Below are positions 7,959-19,283 of a stretch of DNA of 64,000 bases, in pieces. The position numbers and the translations under genes were made by a program. The DNA comes from Azospirillum cavernae. GTDB lineage: Bacteria; Pseudomonadota; Alphaproteobacteria; Azospirillales; Azospirillaceae. Position 1 is the stretch's first letter. Each line of letters opens with the position of its first letter. The notes below the pieces were generated by a model that was given only the letters and a program-made list of their open reading frames with translations, was not told the origin of the DNA and did not search any database. The stretch is from the NCBI RefSeq assembly GCF_003590795.1, contig NZ_QYUL01000001.1:1567001-1631000 (forward strand). The letters run 5' to 3'.

Positions 7959-10910
7959 TTACAGGGTTTGGCGCTGGTGGAAGTCATGGAACAGGCCCCC
8001 CTGGCGGATCAAGTCGTCGTAACCGCCGGACTCGACGATTTGCCCGGCGCTCAAGACGTGGATGCGGTCGGATCGGATGATCGTGCTCAAGCGATGGGCG
8101 ATCACCAGCCGGGTCATCGACAGGCGGTCCAGGCTTTCGATCACCACCGCCTGGGTCAGATTGTCCAGCGCGCTGGTCGCCTCGTCGAGCAGGAGGAGCC
8201 GGGGCTTGCCGACGATGGCGCGGGCCAGCAGGACGCGTTGGATCTGGCCGCCGGACAGGGTCGCGGTTCCCTCCGTCAGCATGGTGTGCATGGCCATCGG
8301 CATCGCCTGGATGTCGTGATCCAGGCCAGTCATCGCGGCGGCCTCCCAGCAATCCTCCAGGGTCGCCCGCGTCGCCCCCTTGATGTTGTCGTAGAGGCTG
8401 CCCGGCGTCAGGCGGCTGTTTTGAAGAACCACGCCGATCTGCCGCCGGACGCTTTGCAGATTGAGGCCGCGCAAATCCTTGCCGTCGAAATACACGCCCC
8501 CCGCTTCCGGCCGGACCAGACCGAGCAGCAGGCGCATCAACGTGGATTTGCCGCAGCCCGACGCGCCGACCAGGGCGACGAACTCCCCCGCCTTGACCGT
8601 GATCGACAGGCCGTTGAGAACGCGCGGCCCGTTCGGGCTGTAGCGAAAGGCCACGCTGTTGACCTCGAACGCGCCGGACAGCGGCCCCGGTTCGGTCTTG
8701 CCAGCGGCGGTCTCCGGCAAGGCGCGCAGGATCGGCGCCGCCCGGCGGTATTTCGGGGCGACGGAAAAGACGGACAGGACCGATTGCGCCATGGCGTGGG
8801 CGGCGGTGAAAAAGCCGGAGAAGGCGGCGACGAAGGCCAGCAGCGCGCCGGTGGACAGGCCGCTCCCGCCCAACCCGGCGATGGCGGCGAACACCGCCGC
8901 CAGCCCGAGAATCTCGAACCCCGACCAGAAGGCGGCGAAACCGTTCAAGGCGCGGCGCGCGGTCAATTGGGCGACGCGCTGCGCGGCGACGTCCCGCCCC
9001 CACACGGCGAAGGCGCGATCCTGCGCGCCCGCCAGCCGCAATTTGACGATGCCGGTGATGATTTCCAGAACCAGGCTGTTGATCGTCCCGGCCAATTCCT
9101 CGCTGCGCAGGGTGGCGTCGAGCAGGCGCAGTCCGGTGACGGCGGTGACGGCGGCCAGACTCAGGGCCAGCCCCGCCGCGACGGCGGCCACCGAAGGCGA
9201 ATAGTAAAACAGCAAGCCAAGGCTGAACACCGAGAACACCCCCGTCACCAGAGCGCCCAAAACAACGCCGGTGACGGTTCGGCGGATGACCTCGATCACC
9301 AGGGTCCGTTGCGCCAGATCGCCGGTGGCGTAATCGGCGAAAAAACTGTTGGGCAGGCGCAACAGCCGGTCCATCACCGCCGCCTGAAGCGCCCCGGCGA
9401 TCTTGCCCTCCACCCGCAATTGGGCGATGTCGCGGGTGACGTGGAAGGCTGCCGCTGAAAAGGCGGCGACGACCAGAGCCAGCCCGACTTGCAGCAGTTG
9501 CGCCGACTGGTGGCCGGGCGCCACCGTGTCGAACACATAAGCCGCCGCCATTGGCGTGCCGGTGGCGATCAACCCGCCAAGCGCGCCGGTGGCCAGAATG
9601 GCGGCCAGATCGCGGCGGCAGCGCTTGGCGACGAAGGACACAAGGTCATAGGGCGTCAGGGCGTGATCGGGAAAGGACGGGTAGACGACAAAGGCGCCGG
9701 GCCACAACCCGCCCGCCACCGCCGCCGTCACCGGCAGTTCCCGGCCCGAGGTTGGATCATGCAGACGGTAGGCGGTCGCCGAGCGAGGCAGCAGCGCGAC
9801 CGGATGATCGCCGTCTTTGAGAAAGCCGATCATCGCGCCGCCATCCTCCCGCCACCAGCGCGGGCGCAGCAGCACCCGGCGCGCCCGCAAATTGGAGGCG
9901 AGGGCGATCGCGTCGATGTCAAGCGGCGGCTCCCCCGCCCGCCGTCGCCGCGCCGACAGCGGGGTGACGATGGCGAGACCGGCGGCCCGTCCGACCAGGG
10001 CGCAGCTCGCCAACAGCGCGTCGTCGCCGACGCTGTCCAGGGGGATCGCTCCAGGCCGGTTGACGAGGCCGACGAAGCCCGCCAGCGTCCGGTCCACGCC
10101 AAGGGCGGTTTGGCGGGCGCGCCGCTCCAACCGCCCACGCTCCGCCGCCAAGCCGTTGCGGAAGCCATAGGCGAGGAGATGGACGACCAGGCCATGGACC
10201 GCCGCCATCCGTCCCGCCGGATCCTCCATCGACAGCATGGCCGCGCTGCCATGGCCGCGCAGCGCCCGGCCTTCCGTCGCGTGCAGCCAGCTTTGCGGCG
10301 TCAGCGGAAGCAGCCGGTCGGCGTCGCCGGTTCCCACCTCCGCGATGTCGAACCAGCGGGCGGTTCCGTCGCGCGGTTCCACCCAGACCACCCCCTTGTG
10401 GCTGGTCACGCGCTCATCGGCCTCCAGCGTCACCTCCTCCCCGGCGGCGATGGCGCGTTCGGGCGGGCGGCGCGGCGTGACGCCGTCGGCCACCCCTTGC
10501 AGCAGAATGGACAGCCACGCGTTGAGCGCGTCGGCCAGCGGGCGGGCCGTCAAGGCGGCCCGGCCCAGTTGGATGACCGCCGCGACCGGAAGGCGGGACA
10601 GGCGCACAGCCCCGGACGTCGTCGCCAGCGTGTGAACGCCGTTGGCGCTGGTCGCGGGCGCGACGCCCCAGATCAAAGCGCCGATTCCCAGCGCGCCCAG
10701 ATGGTCGCGCGGCCCGGTCTGGCGGTTGTTCCGACGCTGGACGGCGTAGAGGTCGAGCAGACCGTCGCGGATGAACCAGACGCCGCCGGGATCGTCGAAC
10801 CGATGGCAAGCGCCCGCGTCGAGCGCGACGGTTTCCCCCTGCGCGTCCAGGGCGTCGGCCAGCGCGGTGGGCAAGGAGTCCTTCGGCGGCGCCACGCGCG
10901 GGGCCTTCAC
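7959..10910 (-). CDS. NHLM-type peptide export ABC transporter, second permease/ATPase subunit
   Basis: 983 aa. The start is GTG 10910, overlapping the TGA of the upstream peptidase/ABC gene as GTGA; the longer ATG at 11012 would lie inside that gene. A roughly 440-residue N-terminal region without a C39 motif precedes membrane helices (about 460-700) and an ATPase domain with GASGCGKST, LSGGQIQR, LLLLDEATSALD and IAHRLSTI. This arrangement, paired with a C39-containing partner and a HlyD-like protein, is the NHLM bacteriocin/RiPP exporter set (the TIGR03797-like subunit). It would form a heteromeric transporter with the neighbouring ABC protein and export a leader-cleaved peptide. It is the last gene of the operon. 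Confidence 0.92.
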   Translation of the reverse strand: MKAPRVAPPKDSLPTALADALDAQGETVALDAGACHRFDDPGGVWFIRDGLLDLYAVQRRNNRQTGPRDHLGALGIGALIWGVAPATSANGVHTLATTSGAVRLSRLPVAAVIQLGRAALTARPLADALNAWLSILLQGVADGVTPRRPPERAIAAGEEVTLEADERVTSHKGVVWVEPRDGTARWFDIAEVGTGDADRLLPLTPQSWLHATEGRALRGHGSAAMLSMEDPAGRMAAVHGLVVHLLAYGFRNGLAAERGRLERRARQTALGVDRTLAGFVGLVNRPGAIPLDSVGDDALLASCALVGRAAGLAIVTPLSARRRRAGEPPLDIDAIALASNLRARRVLLRPRWWREDGGAMIGFLKDGDHPVALLPRSATAYRLHDPTSGRELPVTAAVAGGLWPGAFVVYPSFPDHALTPYDLVSFVAKRCRRDLAAILATGALGGLIATGTPMAAAYVFDTVAPGHQSAQLLQVGLALVVAAFSAAAFHVTRDIAQLRVEGKIAGALQAAVMDRLLRLPNSFFADYATGDLAQRTLVIEVIRRTVTGVVLGALVTGVFSVFSLGLLFYYSPSVAAVAAGLALSLAAVTAVTGLRLLDATLRSEELAGTINSLVLEIITGIVKLRLAGAQDRAFAVWGRDVAAQRVAQLTARRALNGFAAFWSGFEILGLAAVFAAIAGLGGSGLSTGALLAFVAAFSGFFTAAHAMAQSVLSVFSVAPKYRRAAPILRALPETAAGKTEPGPLSGAFEVNSVAFRYSPNGPRVLNGLSITVKAGEFVALVGASGCGKSTLMRLLLGLVRPEAGGVYFDGKDLRGLNLQSVRRQIGVVLQNSRLTPGSLYDNIKGATRATLEDCWEAAAMTGLDHDIQAMPMAMHTMLTEGTATLSGGQIQRVLLARAIVGKPRLLLLDEATSALDNLTQAVVIESLDRLSMTRLVIAHRLSTIIRSDRIHVLSAGQIVESGGYDDLIRQGGLFHDFHQRQTL

Positions 10911-13114
10911 CGCGTGACGAGGCGGCGGTAAAGGCCGTCCCTTTCCAGCAGGGCGTGATGGGGGCCGCGTTCGACGATCCGGCCCTGGTCGAGGACGATG
11001 ATGTCGTCGCAATCGCGGATCGTGCTCAGCCGATGGGCGATGATGATGGTGGTGCAGCCGCGTTTGCGGATGTTGTCCACCACCTGTTTTTCCGTGACGG
11101 AATCAAGCGCGCTGGTCGCCTCGTCCAAAATCAACAGGGTCGGGTTGATCGCCAGCGCGCGGGCGATTTCGATCCGCTGGCGCTGGCCGCCGCTGAAATT
11201 GCGCCCGGCCTCGCGGACGTGAAAATCATAGGTGTTGGGCAGGGCGGCGATGTCGTCATGGACCATGGCGTCGCGCGCCGCCCGCAGGATCTGGGTTTCC
11301 GGCATCGTCGCGTCCCACAGGCTGATGTTGTCCGACACCGTGCCCTCGAACAGGGCGACGTCTTGATCGACCAGGGCGACCGAATTGCGGAACAGCGCGG
11401 CGTCGATGTCGGGCAGGCGCGCGCCGTCAAAGCGGATGTCGCCGCTCCAGGGCTGATGCAGACCGGCGATCAGCTTGCCGATGGTCGATTTGCCGCTGCC
11501 CGACCCGCCGACCAGCGCCACGCGGGTTCCAGGCTCCAGATCCAACGTCAACCCGACAATCAGCGGCGGGGCGGTCGGGATGAAGCCGAAGGACAGGTCG
11601 GCGAGTTGCACGCGCCCGGTCAGCTTCACCGGGGGCGCGTCGTCTGACGGGAGCGTTATGGATTGCGCGGGGACGCTTGCGGGCGGGCAGAATTCCCGGT
11701 CAAGGTCGTGCGCCAGAATATCGTCCAGACGCCAGAGGCTGGCTTCGGCCTCTTGAATCCGACCGCCCAGATGGACCAGCCCGATCAACGGGGCGTTGAA
11801 GCTGACCATCAGGGTTTGAAAGGCGACCAGCGCGCCGATGCTGATGTCCCCCGCCATCACCTGAAAGCCGCCGACCACCAGAACGGCGGCGCCGCCGAGA
11901 AGCGACAGCAGGACCGGCGACGACGACAACATCACCCGCTGGCGCTCCAACGCCTGTTCGGCGTTGACCACCTTGGCGTGATGCCCGGCCCAGCGGTTGA
12001 AGAACAGATCCTCGCCGCCGCTGGCCTTGACGCTTTCGATCATCTGAAGCCCGCTCATCGTCACCCCGGTCAGGGTGCTCTGGTCCAGCAGCAGCTTGCG
12101 CGAGGCGTCGGTCAGGCGACGCGACACCAGGGCGAAGGCCAACAGGTTGAGCGCGGCGAAGGCCACCGCCAGAAGACCCAACGGCGCGTCGTAAACCACC
12201 ATGATGACGGCGTAGACCGCCATGGCCAGCAGATCGACCAGAATCGTCGCGACGTCGCCCGCGATCAATTCGGCGACCCGCTCGTTGAGCGCGAGGCGCG
12301 CGCCGATTTCGCCGCCGTGGCGTTGGGCGAAAAAACCGATGGGCAGACGCAGGACGCGCCAGAAAAAGGCCCCCGCCCCATGCAAAGCCAGCTTGGTTTG
12401 CAGCCGCAACAGGCAGCTTTGCTGAAGTCCGGTCAGGCAAACGCGCAACAGCGCCGCGCCGACCATCGCCGCCAGCAGCGGGACCAGCCAATCCTTGAAC
12501 CCTTGAATCAAATAGTAATCGACGAAGACGCGGACGAAGGCCGGGACCAGCAGGCCGGGAATCACCAGCCCGACCCCGGCCAGAACCACGAACAGAACCG
12601 CCGCCCGCGACCGCCGCAGCCGCCGGACCACCCCGTCGATGGCCCGCTGGCGCTTGCCGCCCCGGACGAAGGAGGGGCCGGGCGTGAAGGTCAGGACGAT
12701 TCCGGTGAAGGACTGGCTGAACTCCTCCTCCGTCACGCGGCGCGGGCCGACCGCCGGATCGTTGAGATGGACCACGCCCGGCCCGAAACCATCGACCACG
12801 ACGAAATGGTTGAAGTTCCAGAAAATGATTTGCGGCAGCGGCAAGGCGCGCAAGGACTCCGGCTCGGCGGAATAGCCGTCGGCCAGCAGCCCGAAGCGTT
12901 GGGCCGCCCGCACCACATGGCTGGCCTTGGTCCCGTCCCGCGACACCCCGCATTCATAGCGCAGAAGCTCCAACGGCACGATCCGGCCATGATGGGCGAG
13001 CACCATGGCGAGGCAGGCCGCCCCGCACTCCACCGCCGTCATTTGCAGGATCGTCGGGGTGCGGACGCGGAATCTTCGGGATCGGTGAATGATCGCCCAG
13101 GCGAGGATGCCCAT
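10907..13114 (-). CDS. NHLM-type C39 peptidase / permease / ATP-binding exporter
   Basis: 735 aa, the peptidase-containing ABC transporter of an NHLM system (TIGR03796-like). The N-terminal peptidase C39 domain has Cys30 in TAVECGAACLAMVLAHHG, His103 in FNHFVVVDG and Asp119 in HLNDPAVG, so the catalytic triad appears intact. Such domains cut substrates after a Gly-Gly leader during export. Membrane helices occupy about 160-440. The ATPase domain has GGSGSGKST, FSGGQRQR, LLILDEATSALD and IAHRLSTI. It starts nine bases after the HlyD-like gene and overlaps the next ABC gene by four bases. A plausible substrate peptide with a VAGG leader lies about 10 kb away at 22848-23021. Confidence 0.94.
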   Translation of the reverse strand: MGILAWAIIHRSRRFRVRTPTILQMTAVECGAACLAMVLAHHGRIVPLELLRYECGVSRDGTKASHVVRAAQRFGLLADGYSAEPESLRALPLPQIIFWNFNHFVVVDGFGPGVVHLNDPAVGPRRVTEEEFSQSFTGIVLTFTPGPSFVRGGKRQRAIDGVVRRLRRSRAAVLFVVLAGVGLVIPGLLVPAFVRVFVDYYLIQGFKDWLVPLLAAMVGAALLRVCLTGLQQSCLLRLQTKLALHGAGAFFWRVLRLPIGFFAQRHGGEIGARLALNERVAELIAGDVATILVDLLAMAVYAVIMVVYDAPLGLLAVAFAALNLLAFALVSRRLTDASRKLLLDQSTLTGVTMSGLQMIESVKASGGEDLFFNRWAGHHAKVVNAEQALERQRVMLSSSPVLLSLLGGAAVLVVGGFQVMAGDISIGALVAFQTLMVSFNAPLIGLVHLGGRIQEAEASLWRLDDILAHDLDREFCPPASVPAQSITLPSDDAPPVKLTGRVQLADLSFGFIPTAPPLIVGLTLDLEPGTRVALVGGSGSGKSTIGKLIAGLHQPWSGDIRFDGARLPDIDAALFRNSVALVDQDVALFEGTVSDNISLWDATMPETQILRAARDAMVHDDIAALPNTYDFHVREAGRNFSGGQRQRIEIARALAINPTLLILDEATSALDSVTEKQVVDNIRKRGCTTIIIAHRLSTIRDCDDIIVLDQGRIVERGPHHALLERDGLYRRLVTR

Positions 13115-13123
13115 CGCCCGGCC

Positions 13124-14449
13124 CTACAGGGGGGAAGGCTGAAGCGCGGGCCGCTCCAACGACGGCTCAAACAACGGCTCCAACGCCGGAACCAGCAGGC
13201 TGACGATGTGAAGCTTGCGGATGGTGATCGTCGCCTCGGCCAGCGTGCCGGGGTTAATCTCGACCCAGGGACCGGCGGAGGACGACCATTTGTAGCCGTC
13301 GCGCGACGCCGGATCGAGGGCGAGGCGCACCGACACCTCAAACGGCGCGCCGCCCCCGGTCAACTCCTGCACCAGTTGCCGGTTCTTCAGCATCCGCTGG
13401 ATCCCCTCTTCGGTCGATGGGATCGGGGCGACGCCGGTGACGCTTCCCTCCAGAAAACCGAACTCCTCGCGCTTGACCGTCGATGGCGACACCTGGACCG
13501 CCATGCCGACGGCGATCTTCTTGCCGTCGGCGGGCTTCACATAGAGCTTCACCACCAGATCGTCCGGCCCCCGCCCGCCTTGCCGATTCTGATCGGGCGC
13601 GCTTTGCGGCAGCATGGAGAAGAGAACCCGACCATGATCGACCACCTCGCCGGGATTGACCTTGAATTCAGCGATGTAGCCCGAATAGGGGCTGGTCAGA
13701 TTGGCGTTGCGGTTCAACCGCTCGCTGATTTTCTCGACCTTGCGGGCGAGCGCGGCGATGGCCTCGCGTTGATCGCTCGCGTTTTGGTCGCGGGTCAGCA
13801 GCAGCTTGTCTTCGTCAAGGCCGAGTTTCCGGGTCAGCGTTTGGGTGTTGGCGTAGGCCTCCTTGGTCGCGTTGATGGCGATCCGGCTGTCGATGACGCG
13901 GCGGGTCTCGGTCAGTCCCCTTTTCAAAAGCGCGACCTCGACCTCCTCGCGCTCCGTCTGCCAGCGCAGGCGGTCGGCCAGAAACAACGTCTGCTGCGCC
14001 AATTGCCCGCGCGCCGATTCCATCGCGTCGCGTTGAATGGCGAAATCCCGCGCCTGGAAGCGGGCGAAGCTGTCGGCCTGGGTCCGCGCCTGGGTCAAGG
14101 CGGCGTCGGCCTCCTTCAACTCCGCCTCGATCTCGGGTTGGGCGATGGTGGCGATTCCCTGCCCGCTGGCGACCCAATCGCCCGGCCCCATCAGGAAGGC
14201 CAGCACCAGCCCTTGGGTGGGCGACGCCACGTCCACCACGCCGCCGGGGCTGATGATGATGCCCTTGGCCGCCACCTTTTCCGGCACCGTGCCGACCACG
14301 CTGAGACCGGCGGCGGTCATGACCAGAACCCCCAGGGCCGACAGCGCCAGCCAGCCGACCGGCGTGGTCGCGCGCATCACCTCGTCAAGCTGTTCGGGCG
14401 AGGACAGGCGACTCAGCGCGGCGTCCCGGAAGATCGTGGGGCGTTTCAT
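13124..14449 (-). CDS. NHLM-type HlyD-family membrane fusion protein
   Basis: 441 aa with the start chosen at ATG 14449, just downstream of the methyltransferase stop. The upstream in-frame extension to 14536 would overlap that gene. One membrane helix near residues 35-55 (GWLALSALGVLVMTAAGLSVVG) is followed by a lipoyl-like half motif (GIIISPGGVVDVASPTQGLV). A long coiled-coil-rich region (about 90-240, rich in A, E, Q, R) and a second lipoyl/beta-barrel region (LTSPYSGYIAEFKVNPGEVVDHG) come next. This is the periplasmic adaptor that bridges the ABC exporter to the outer membrane in NHLM systems (TIGR03794-like). No outer-membrane TolC partner is encoded nearby. Confidence 0.9.
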   Translation of the reverse strand: MKRPTIFRDAALSRLSSPEQLDEVMRATTPVGWLALSALGVLVMTAAGLSVVGTVPEKVAAKGIIISPGGVVDVASPTQGLVLAFLMGPGDWVASGQGIATIAQPEIEAELKEADAALTQARTQADSFARFQARDFAIQRDAMESARGQLAQQTLFLADRLRWQTEREEVEVALLKRGLTETRRVIDSRIAINATKEAYANTQTLTRKLGLDEDKLLLTRDQNASDQREAIAALARKVEKISERLNRNANLTSPYSGYIAEFKVNPGEVVDHGRVLFSMLPQSAPDQNRQGGRGPDDLVVKLYVKPADGKKIAVGMAVQVSPSTVKREEFGFLEGSVTGVAPIPSTEEGIQRMLKNRQLVQELTGGGAPFEVSVRLALDPASRDGYKWSSSAGPWVEINPGTLAEATITIRKLHIVSLLVPALEPLFEPSLERPALQPSPL

Positions 14450-14465
14450 CGCGACGCGGGCGGGA

Positions 14466-15125
14466 TCACCGCGCGCCCTGCGCCTGGGCGAACAGGACCG
14501 GCGCGCCCTCGTCGTCGATCGGGGAGACGGCGACATCGGTGAAATGGCGGCGCAGAAAGCGGGTCAGCGTCTTGGCCGTGTAGACCGCGACATGTTCGGG
14601 TTCCGACAGCGGGTTCAGGCGGTTGTTCGGCACGAACAGCAGAACCCGACCGGCCGGGCCAAGCACGGCCTTGATTTCCCGCAGGAAGCGGTCGCGGCGG
14701 ATGACATGCTCCAACACTTGGGAGGCGATCACCACCTCGAACGGCTCGCCCCCCGTCGCCGTGTTTTGGCTCGCCATGTCGAGAAGGGAGCCGTTGGTCA
14801 TGGCGAGGCCCTCGGCGGACAAACGGCGGCAGGCGTAGGCCGAATGCTCCAACCCGTGGAGCTTGCCGTAACCACGCTCTTTCAAATGGCGCAACAGGCC
14901 GCCATTGCCGCAACCGACGTCGAGAATGCGGTCGTCCGGGCTGGTCAGGGATTCGACCAGACGGTTCTTGCCGGGCCGGTTGCGCACCGGGCTGTCCCAA
15001 CTGGCGGCCAGCCGCTCGTCCCAATAATCCGCCGAATGGACCCGGCGGGGCGCGACGGCGAGGTGATAGGCCAGCGGGAAATTCTGGGCGAGAAAATTGC
15101 GGACCCGCCAGGGGACAAGCGACAT
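14466..15125 (-). CDS. class I SAM-dependent methyltransferase
   Basis: 219 aa. The SAM-binding motif I is clear (RILDVGCGNGGLLRHLKERG, residues about 66-85). It is followed by the acidic motif II region (LHGLEHSAYACRRL), and VIASQVLEHVIRRDRFLREIKAVLGPAGRVLLFVPN is characteristic of Methyltransf_11/23-type enzymes. It starts one base after the diguanylate cyclase stop and is followed by the HlyD-like gene, so it belongs to the exporter transcription unit. It could modify an exported peptide, a lipid or a polysaccharide. Nothing in the sequence settles the substrate. The first 40 residues, rich in aromatics and basic residues, are atypical for the family core. Confidence 0.85.
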   Translation of the reverse strand: MSLVPWRVRNFLAQNFPLAYHLAVAPRRVHSADYWDERLAASWDSPVRNRPGKNRLVESLTSPDDRILDVGCGNGGLLRHLKERGYGKLHGLEHSAYACRRLSAEGLAMTNGSLLDMASQNTATGGEPFEVVIASQVLEHVIRRDRFLREIKAVLGPAGRVLLFVPNNRLNPLSEPEHVAVYTAKTLTRFLRRHFTDVAVSPIDDEGAPVLFAQAQGAR

Positions 15126-15126
15126 G

Positions 15127-16100
15127 TCAGCGTTCCTTTCGGGCGTCGTCGGGCGACGGAACCATCACGCGGTTCCGGCCCGCGCCCTTGGCGCGGTACA
15201 GCAGGGCGTCGGCGACGGCGACCAGGGAGGTTGGCGGCTTGCCGCTGTTGGGAACCAGGGCGGCGGCCCCAAGGCTCACCGTCACGACGTCGGCGACCGA
15301 CGAGCGTCCATGCGGGATCGCCAGAGCGGACACGTTCGACCGCAACCGTTCGGCCACCTTGCGGGCACCCTCGCCGTCGGTGTCGACCAGCAAGACGGCG
15401 AACTCCTCGCCGCCATAGCGGGCGATCAGGTCGCCGATCCGCCGGGGAACGGCGGCCTGCAACGCCTGCGCGACCTGCCGCAAACACGCGTCGCCGCCCA
15501 GATGGCCGTGCGCGTCGTTGAACCCCTTGAAAAAATCAATGTCGATCATGACCAGCGACAGCGGCAAGCCGGATCGGACGCCGCGCGACCATTCCCGCGT
15601 CAACGCCTCGTCAAAGGCGCGGCGGTTGGCCAACCCGGTCAGCTCGTCGGTGACGGATTGGCGGCGCAGTTGATCGCGCAGCCGTTTCAGTTCGATGTGG
15701 ATGCGGACGCGCGCCTTGACGATGGCCGGGATGAACGGCTTGGTGACGTAATCCACCGCCCCGGCGGACAGCCCTTTTTCCTCGTCGCCGCCGTCGCCCT
15801 GGGCCGTCACGAAAATGATCGGGATGTCCCGCGTCTCCGGGTCCGCCTTCAGCGCGGCGCACACCGCGTAGCCGTCCATGGTCGGCATCATGACGTCGAG
15901 CAGCACGATGTCGGGGTTCTGGCTGCGCACGATCTCAAGGCCGGTCGGGCCGGAGGTGGCGAAGCGAACCGCGTACTCCTCGACAAGGCAGGCGTTCAAC
16001 AGGCGGATGTTCGCGGGGGCGTCGTCGATGATCATCACCATGGATCGTTTGGGCGCGTCCCCCTGCCCGTCCGCCTCTTCCGTCGTTGGCGCGGGCGGGG

Positions 16101-16104
<4 letters not shown>
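15127..16104 (-). CDS. response regulator with diguanylate cyclase (GGDEF) output
   Basis: 325 aa. The GTG start at 16104 overlaps the TGA of the hybrid kinase as GTGA. The receiver domain (about 21-140) has VMIIDDAP, phosphoacceptor Asp70 in DIVLLDVMMPTMDG, and the conserved Thr and Lys (VTAQ, TKPF). A short helix joins it to a GGDEF domain with an intact GGEEF active site and an RIGD product-inhibition I-site five residues upstream. It should make cyclic-di-GMP when phosphorylated, very probably by the adjacent kinase. It is also co-transcribed with the methyltransferase and NHLM exporter genes, linking c-di-GMP to that operon. Confidence 0.93.
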
Positions 16105-18857
<2,753 letters not shown>

Positions 18858-19006
18858 TCACGCATTTTATAAAAATCAGAGGCGCGAGGAAGAAATCCAG
18901 GCGCAATGGTCTAAGCGCTTTGGCGCGTTCGTCTTGATCTGTGACCTATGTCGGATGACAAGCGCGCAAGCTTTGCTGGACTGCGGCGGCAAGAGCGCCA
19001 ATATGC

Positions 19007-19171
19007 TCACGGTTGGAAGGGCTTGGGCGCGGTCTTGCCATTCGGCTCATCGTCACGCATCGCCAGAAGGCCGCTGGTCGGGCCGGTCGGCTCCGCGCGG
19101 TCGTTGGCCATGGCCCAAAACAGCACCAGACCGATCATGAGATTGCCCAGCGCGAAGTAAAGCCCATCCAT
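19007..19171 (-). CDS. 54-aa single-pass membrane protein, unrecognised
   Basis: A small ORF from ATG 19171 to TGA 19007. Its N-terminal half is one membrane helix (LYFALGNLMIGLVLFWAMA, residues 4-22). The rest is a charged, Pro-containing tail (NDRAEPTGPTSGLLAMRDDE and on to KPFQP). An AGGGA sequence lies about 11 bases upstream. It occupies the gap between the divergent hybrid kinase and the O-glycosylation ligase. No function is recognised. The helix-plus-tail organisation is more gene-like than the overlapping plus-strand ORF at 18948-19160, which is low-complexity. Confidence is moderate because it is short. Confidence 0.55.
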   Translation of the reverse strand: MDGLYFALGNLMIGLVLFWAMANDRAEPTGPTSGLLAMRDDEPNGKTAPKPFQP

Positions 19172-19283
19172 TGCGTTGATCGTCCCTGGTTGCCGCGTTC
19201 GCCGGTCTGGCGGCGTGATCGCGCGTTTTGGTGAAACTGTGTCGCCACATCAACACAGGCGGTTCAAACCGAATGGTTGAGAC

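Noticed and set aside
18948..19160. 70-codon plus-strand ORF
   Set aside because: It is low-complexity R/S/P text with no clear ribosome site and overlaps the better-formed 54-aa membrane ORF on the other strand.
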